DNA from: Aquimarina amphilecti
GTDB taxonomy: Bacteria; Bacteroidota; Bacteroidia; Flavobacteriales; Flavobacteriaceae
Length of the DNA stretch: 64,000 bases
Assembly (NCBI RefSeq): GCF_900109375.1
Contig: NZ_FOAB01000001.1
Coordinates: 124,001-188,000 of the forward strand
Reading direction: 5' to 3'
Shown here piece by piece: positions 59,718 to 64,000 of the stretch; positions within the stretch are counted from its first letter, which is position 1, and every line of letters begins with the position of its first letter. The position numbers were made by a program, and so were the translations under genes. The notes beneath the pieces were generated by a model. The model had not been told where the DNA came from and ran no database searches. It saw only the letters and a list, made by a program, of their open reading frames with translations.

Positions 59718-60950
59718 ATGAAAACTCGAACCAGCGTATCTATAATTTTACTATTATTAATTTCCGTATCTGGATATAGCCAAAATTTACCAAGTTTATT
59801 AACCGACAAGAATATTAATGCTACATTTTCAATTCTAGCTTATGATAAAAACACTCAAGAATTTGGAATCGGAGTTGCTACAAATAATATTTATGTAGGA
59901 AATTCTACGGTCTATATTGATCCTGCAGTAGGAGCATTTTCAGTTATTGCAGAAACCGAACCTTTATATGCAATAGAAGGGTTCAAGAAACTAAAAGCAG
60001 GCAAATCAATAAAGCAAGCTATTTTAGAAATCAAAGAGAAAGATAATGAGGCTAATTATCGACAGGTTTCTGGAATTGATTTAAAAGGAAATATATATGC
60101 TTTTACAGGAGAATCCTTAAAGTACTGGAATGGTAGAGCATCAGAGATTCTTGGTGAAGATTACGTGGTTATGGGTAATCAACTTGACGATGAAGTGCTT
60201 TTACAAATGTCAAATACATTTAAAAATTCTAAAGGAACCTTAGGAGAACGACTTTTACAAAGTTTGGTTGCAGGACAAAATGCAGGTGGACAGATTTCTG
60301 GAAAACAATCTGCCGCAGTTGTTATTAAAGGTGTAAATAATGAATGGTATAATCAAATTGATTTGCGAGTTGATAATTCTAAAAACCCAATTAAAGAGTT
60401 ACAGACTTTAATGAATTATCACTATGGAAGAATTAGACTTAATCAATCTCTATACGCACATAGAAAAGGGAATATAAAAAGAGCGGAACAAAAATTATTA
60501 GAAGCAGAATCGATGTTAGATGGTTGGGACGGAATTTATTCTAGAATAGCAAAAGCTAATTATTTGATTAGGAGCGAGGAAGATGCAATTGGTTGGATTA
60601 AAAAAGGATTAGAAGAAAATCCAAAATGGAGAGTAAATGTTCCCGCTTTTTATTTTTTACATAATAATCCTAAAATGGAATCAATTATTAAACCAGATTT
60701 ATTTAACATAAATGATTGGGAAAATGCTATGCAGATGTTGAGTAGTTTAGGAAGAGAATTAGAAGTTATAGAATTGGCTCATAGACTAATAAATAAAAAT
60801 ATAGAATCCTCCTATCTAAATTTTTTATTAGGAAGAAGTTATTTTTATGAAAAAGAAACGGATAAGGCTATAAAATATTTAGAGAAAGCTTTATTCTTAG
60901 ATAAAGCGAATTTCGAAGCAAAGGTCTTGTTGAGTAAAATAAAATTATGA
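59718..60950 (+). CDS. Secreted DUF1028 protein with TPR region
   Basis: A 410-residue protein with a signal peptide (to about Tyr-Ser-Gln, residue 22). The N-terminal DUF1028 domain (about 33-235) starts ATFSILAYDKNTQEFGIGVATN and has the Ntn-hydrolase-like pattern AVGAFSVIAE. The C-terminal part (about 255-410) has helical repeats, the last a clear TPR (FLLGRSYFYEKETDKAIKYL). DUF1028 proteins are proposed Ntn hydrolases of unknown substrate. It stands alone, between a terminator and a 100-base gap. Confidence 0.85.
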   Translation: MKTRTSVSIILLLLISVSGYSQNLPSLLTDKNINATFSILAYDKNTQEFGIGVATNNIYVGNSTVYIDPAVGAFSVIAETEPLYAIEGFKKLKAGKSIKQAILEIKEKDNEANYRQVSGIDLKGNIYAFTGESLKYWNGRASEILGEDYVVMGNQLDDEVLLQMSNTFKNSKGTLGERLLQSLVAGQNAGGQISGKQSAAVVIKGVNNEWYNQIDLRVDNSKNPIKELQTLMNYHYGRIRLNQSLYAHRKGNIKRAEQKLLEAESMLDGWDGIYSRIAKANYLIRSEEDAIGWIKKGLEENPKWRVNVPAFYFLHNNPKMESIIKPDLFNINDWENAMQMLSSLGRELEVIELAHRLINKNIESSYLNFLLGRSYFYEKETDKAIKYLEKALFLDKANFEAKVLLSKIKL

Positions 60951-61052
60951 TTAGTGCCTTTAAATGTTAAGACTAATTTCTTATCATAACATTTACTACC
61001 TTAGCATTAACGATACAATAACAATCAATCAAATTCACATAAATCATTCATC

Positions 61053-62906
61053 ATGGCAAAAAAACGCACTTGGAAATTTTGGACCTCAAGAACAATTCTC
61101 ATCATTTTGATATTTGGGTTACTTTGGTTAGTTAACCTAGTTTGGTTTAAACCATTTAATATCAATCATTTTTATGATAAAGTATTTGTAGAATTAGCTT
61201 TAGAAAGTCCTGAACTAACCACTTCAATGGGAATTCCAGTAATTTACGATTGGTCAAAAGATGAATTAGATGATATCTCTGATATAAAACAATGGGAATC
61301 ATTTAATAAGATGAAGGAAGATTATGAAACATTACAGAGTTATGATTTTGAGAATCAATCTGAAGCAAATAAGTTGAATACCAAAATATTAGGTTTTTAT
61401 TTGGAAGGTTTAATGGAAGGAGAACAGTTTTTCTATCATGACTATCCAGTAAATCAAATGGGAGGAATACAAAGCTCTTTGCCAAGTCTAATGGAAAACT
61501 CTCATAAACTTAGAGATAAGAGCGATGCAGAAGCTTACATTACTCGTTTGACTAAATTCGAAACTAAGTTTGATCAGTTAATTGAAAATCTTAAAATAAG
61601 AGAGAACGAAGGAGTTATACCTCCTAAATTCGTTATGGATCGTGTTATCGATGAAATGAATGGTTTTGTAGGAGCAAATTCAGGAGAAGAATCTGCTGTT
61701 AGAACAAATATTCTTTATACTAATTTTCAAACTAAAATAGATGAGTTAGAAGATTTATCTGATGAAGAAAAAGATGATTTAAAGAAACAAGTTGAAGATA
61801 AAATACAAACGAGTGTTTTTGGAGCATATAAAAAATTAATAGAATATTTTAAACAATTAAAAAGCAAAGCAACTACAGATGATGGAGTTTGGAAACTACC
61901 AAATGGAGAAGCTTTTTATAGATATCAATTAAAACAACGCACTACTACAGATTTAGATCCAGAAGAAGTACATAAAATTGGATTGTCAGAGGTGGCTAGA
62001 ATAAAAGGTGAAATGCAAGAGATCCTTTCTGCAGAAGGATATGTAGATTCTACAAAAACATTAGGAGCGATTATTCAAGAATTAAATAAGGAAGAGCGTT
62101 TTCTTTTTCCAAATAATGACGATGGAAGGAAAATGGTTATTGATGAGTATGATCGCATATTATCGGAGATAAGTGCAGGTTTAGATAACGCTTTTGATGT
62201 TAGACCGAAAGCTGGTTTAGAAGTAAAGAGAGTTCCAGAATTTAAGGAAGAAGGATCAGCGGGAGCTTATTATACAAGACCTGCTATGGATGGCTCACGT
62301 GGAGGTGTTTTTTATGCAAACCTTAGAAATGTACATGAATCTGTTAAGTTCGGAATGAAAACTTTAGCTTATCATGAAGGGGTGCCTGGACATCATTTTC
62401 AGATCGCTATTCAATCAGAGTTAGAAGGAGTTCCAATTTTTAGAACTATAGGTCTTTTTACATCTTATATCGAAGGTTGGGCATTATATTCAGAACAACT
62501 AGCTTGGGAATTAGGTTTTTATGAGAATGATCCTTTCGGAAATTTAGGTAGGTTACAAGCAGAAATGTTTAGAGCAGTTCGTCTTGTCGTAGATACAGGG
62601 ATTCATCATAAAAAGTGGACTAGAGAACAAGCAATTGATTATATGGTGCAGAATACTGGTATGACTACTACAGAGGTTACTACAGAGATAGAACGTTACA
62701 TTGTTTGGCCTGGTCAGGCCTGTGCTTATAAAATAGGAATGCTTAAGATATTAGAATTAAGAGAAAAAGCAAAACAACAATTGGGTGACAAGTTTGATTT
62801 AAGAGATTTTCATAATGCAGTGCTAAAAAATGGAGCGGTTCCTTTAGATATTTTAGAAGAAATAATAGATAGTTATATAGAAGATACTAAGGGAAAGACA
62901 TCTTAA
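61053..62906 (+). CDS. Membrane-anchored DUF885 protein (putative metallopeptidase)
   Basis: A 617-residue protein with an N-terminal membrane segment (about 12-32) and a long helical extracytoplasmic part. The DUF885 signature YHEGVPGHHFQ gives His441-Glu442 and His447, a HExxxxH-like metal site, followed by ESELEGVPIFRT-like and YIEGWALYSEQLAWELG, which holds the third ligand Glu. The family is related to carboxypeptidases and is probably a peptidase. The length fits. The NTF2-like gene follows 36 bases later. Confidence 0.85.
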   Translation: MAKKRTWKFWTSRTILIILIFGLLWLVNLVWFKPFNINHFYDKVFVELALESPELTTSMGIPVIYDWSKDELDDISDIKQWESFNKMKEDYETLQSYDFENQSEANKLNTKILGFYLEGLMEGEQFFYHDYPVNQMGGIQSSLPSLMENSHKLRDKSDAEAYITRLTKFETKFDQLIENLKIRENEGVIPPKFVMDRVIDEMNGFVGANSGEESAVRTNILYTNFQTKIDELEDLSDEEKDDLKKQVEDKIQTSVFGAYKKLIEYFKQLKSKATTDDGVWKLPNGEAFYRYQLKQRTTTDLDPEEVHKIGLSEVARIKGEMQEILSAEGYVDSTKTLGAIIQELNKEERFLFPNNDDGRKMVIDEYDRILSEISAGLDNAFDVRPKAGLEVKRVPEFKEEGSAGAYYTRPAMDGSRGGVFYANLRNVHESVKFGMKTLAYHEGVPGHHFQIAIQSELEGVPIFRTIGLFTSYIEGWALYSEQLAWELGFYENDPFGNLGRLQAEMFRAVRLVVDTGIHHKKWTREQAIDYMVQNTGMTTTEVTTEIERYIVWPGQACAYKIGMLKILELREKAKQQLGDKFDLRDFHNAVLKNGAVPLDILEEIIDSYIEDTKGKTS

Positions 62907-62942
62907 TTGATTTTATAAAAAAATAATCATAGTAAAAGAGGT

Positions 62943-63320
62943 ATGGATCTAGAAGAAAATAAAAAGAATGCTATTGCTTTTTATAAAATGGCATATGAAG
63001 GTAATCCTAAAGAAGCCGTAGAAAAATATCTAGGAGATCAATATATTCAACATAATCCAGATGTGGCGGATGGAACGGAAGGTTTTATAGCTTATTTTGA
63101 ACGAATGCAGAAAGAATATCCTGATAAATCCATTGAATTTGCAAGGTGTATTGCGGAAGGAGATTTAGTAGCTCTTCATACGCATCAAACTTGGCCAGGA
63201 AATGATCAATATATCACCATGGACTTTTTTCGTTTTGACAAAAATGGAAAAATATGTGAACATTGGGATTCAATACAACAAATTCCAGAAAAATCTGCGA
63301 ACCCTAATACGATGTATTAA
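62943..63320 (+). CDS. NTF2/SnoaL-like protein
   Basis: A 125-residue protein of the SnoaL-like polyketide-cyclase/NTF2 superfamily: YLGDQYIQHNPDVADGTEGFIAYF, HTHQTWPG and FFRFDKNGKICEHWDSIQ are the standard blocks. Such proteins are common in bacteria and mostly lack known substrates. It is probably co-transcribed with the DUF885 gene. Confidence 0.85.
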   Translation: MDLEENKKNAIAFYKMAYEGNPKEAVEKYLGDQYIQHNPDVADGTEGFIAYFERMQKEYPDKSIEFARCIAEGDLVALHTHQTWPGNDQYITMDFFRFDKNGKICEHWDSIQQIPEKSANPNTMY

Positions 63321-63403
63321 GAATTTTAAAGACGTTTCTTTATTTTTTAGAATAGCTTAGAGCCAAGAATAAAAATATAATTTTCAAAAACAATAGAATT
63401 AAT

Positions 63404-64000
63404 TTGGTAACATATCTCAAGTATTCTGATTTAGATAACCATCTTTTAAAACAATATAGATGTGCTATCAATGAGGCGTTTCCAGAAATTATTTTAAGAT
63501 CTCAGGTAACCAAAAAATATTGGAGCAGTTTAGAAAGTTATTTTCCTCAGACTCAGATTTTCTTGGTTAATGGTAATAGTGATCTCCTAGGTTTTATGAA
63601 CACAATACCAATATTTTGGGATCAGAAATTAAGTGATTTACCTAATAATGGATGGGATTGGCTTTTAAAAAAAGGTGTTGAAGATTTTGAAGATAAGATG
63701 AAACCAAACGTTTTAGGAGGCTTACAGATTATTGTAACAAAGAAATATCAAGGCAACGGATATAGTAAGTTGTTGATATCAAAAGGGAAACAAGTCGTAG
63801 AGAGTTTAGGGTTAGAAAAACTTATAATTCCAATAAGACCAATTTTAAAACACAATCATCCAAAGATCAGGATGAAAGATTATATAGATTTAAAGAAGAA
63901 TAATGAGATTTATGATCCTTGGATAAGAACTCATTTAGAAAGTGGAGCGAAGATTATTAAGGTCTGTGAAAACTCTATGAATGTTAGAGGAGATATAAAC
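63404..64000 (+). CDS. GNAT-like acetyltransferase, 3' end missing
   Basis: An open frame of 199 codons running off the window end. There is no ATG between the last in-frame stop (63353) and the first conserved part, so I use TTG 63404 as the start; it could be wrong. GLQIIVTKKYQGNGYSKLLISKGK resembles the acetyl-CoA-binding motif (Gln-x-x-Gly-x-Gly/Ala) of GNAT enzymes, and EKLIIPIRP follows. The acceptor is unknown. Confidence 0.65.
   Translation, partial: MVTYLKYSDLDNHLLKQYRCAINEAFPEIILRSQVTKKYWSSLESYFPQTQIFLVNGNSDLLGFMNTIPIFWDQKLSDLPNNGWDWLLKKGVEDFEDKMKPNVLGGLQIIVTKKYQGNGYSKLLISKGKQVVESLGLEKLIIPIRPILKHNHPKIRMKDYIDLKKNNEIYDPWIRTHLESGAKIIKVCENSMNVRGDIN

Overview
The window is AT-rich, and its genes look typical of a marine member of the Flavobacteriaceae (Bacteroidota). 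It encodes type IX secretion C-terminal sorting domains, SusE-like glycan-binding lipoproteins, a flexirubin-type pigment cluster with DarA/DarB and a Flavobacterium-type tyrosine ammonia-lyase. Promoters resemble the Bacteroidota TAnnTTTG type, and few genes have a Shine-Dalgarno sequence. I cannot name the species; an Aquimarina-like genome would fit.

Region 1 (1-12051) is the distal part of a beta-1,3-glucan (laminarin) utilisation locus. It holds the end of a repeat-containing SusE-like protein, a GH16 lipoprotein, a GH3 beta-glucosidase lipoprotein, a short GH16 lipoprotein, and two large secreted type IX substrates: GH64 with a crystallin-like domain and CBM6, and GH16 with repeats, CBM6 and CBM56. 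The secreted enzymes would cut polymer outside the cell, the surface lipoproteins would trim oligosaccharides, and GH3 would release glucose. No susC/susD pair lies in the window; it is presumably upstream.

Region 2 (12052-19491) holds a bidirectional terminator, a secreted protein of unknown function, a three-tRNA operon (Ser, Pro, Arg) on the minus strand, a large secreted unknown, an ECF sigma factor, a membrane-anchored TPR/AraC-type regulator, a small GG-leader peptide resembling a RiPP precursor with no modification enzymes nearby, and a PKD-type lipoprotein.

Region 3 (19492-50721) is a nearly complete flexirubin (aryl-polyene ester) cluster. A flavin-dependent halogenase-like gene is divergent from tyrosine ammonia-lyase. 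Then comes a tightly packed, mostly overlapping run: FabG, several ketosynthases including one without the active-site Cys, two ACPs, dehydratases, a thioesterase, an LpxL-like acyltransferase, DarA/DarB for the dialkylresorcinol, a BtrH-like protein, an ABC exporter, LolA/LolB-like proteins, a GT2-DUF2062 protein, an MMPL-PlsC fusion, a phytoene-desaturase-like oxidoreductase, a C45-family lipoprotein and a PaaK-like acyl-CoA ligase. A REP-associated tyrosine transposase (RAYT) flanked by two near-identical palindromes sits between the last two. It is accompanied by a second, degenerate copy of the 3' end of the C45 gene.

Region 4 (50945-53955) is a compact cassette of two paralogous small cytoplasmic-looking proteins with a conserved Cys-Pro-Pro-Ser-Cys tail, a polytopic membrane protein, a histidine kinase and a LuxR-type response regulator, preceded by a 13-bp perfect inverted repeat. 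I regard this as the best candidate for an undescribed system in the window.

Region 5 (54409-64000) holds housekeeping and unknown genes: a YtxH protein, a THUMP-like methyltransferase, an AI-2E-family permease, a TrmH-family rRNA/tRNA methyltransferase, DUF4159, DUF1223, DUF1028-TPR, DUF885 and NTF2-like proteins, and a GNAT-like gene cut off by the window end.
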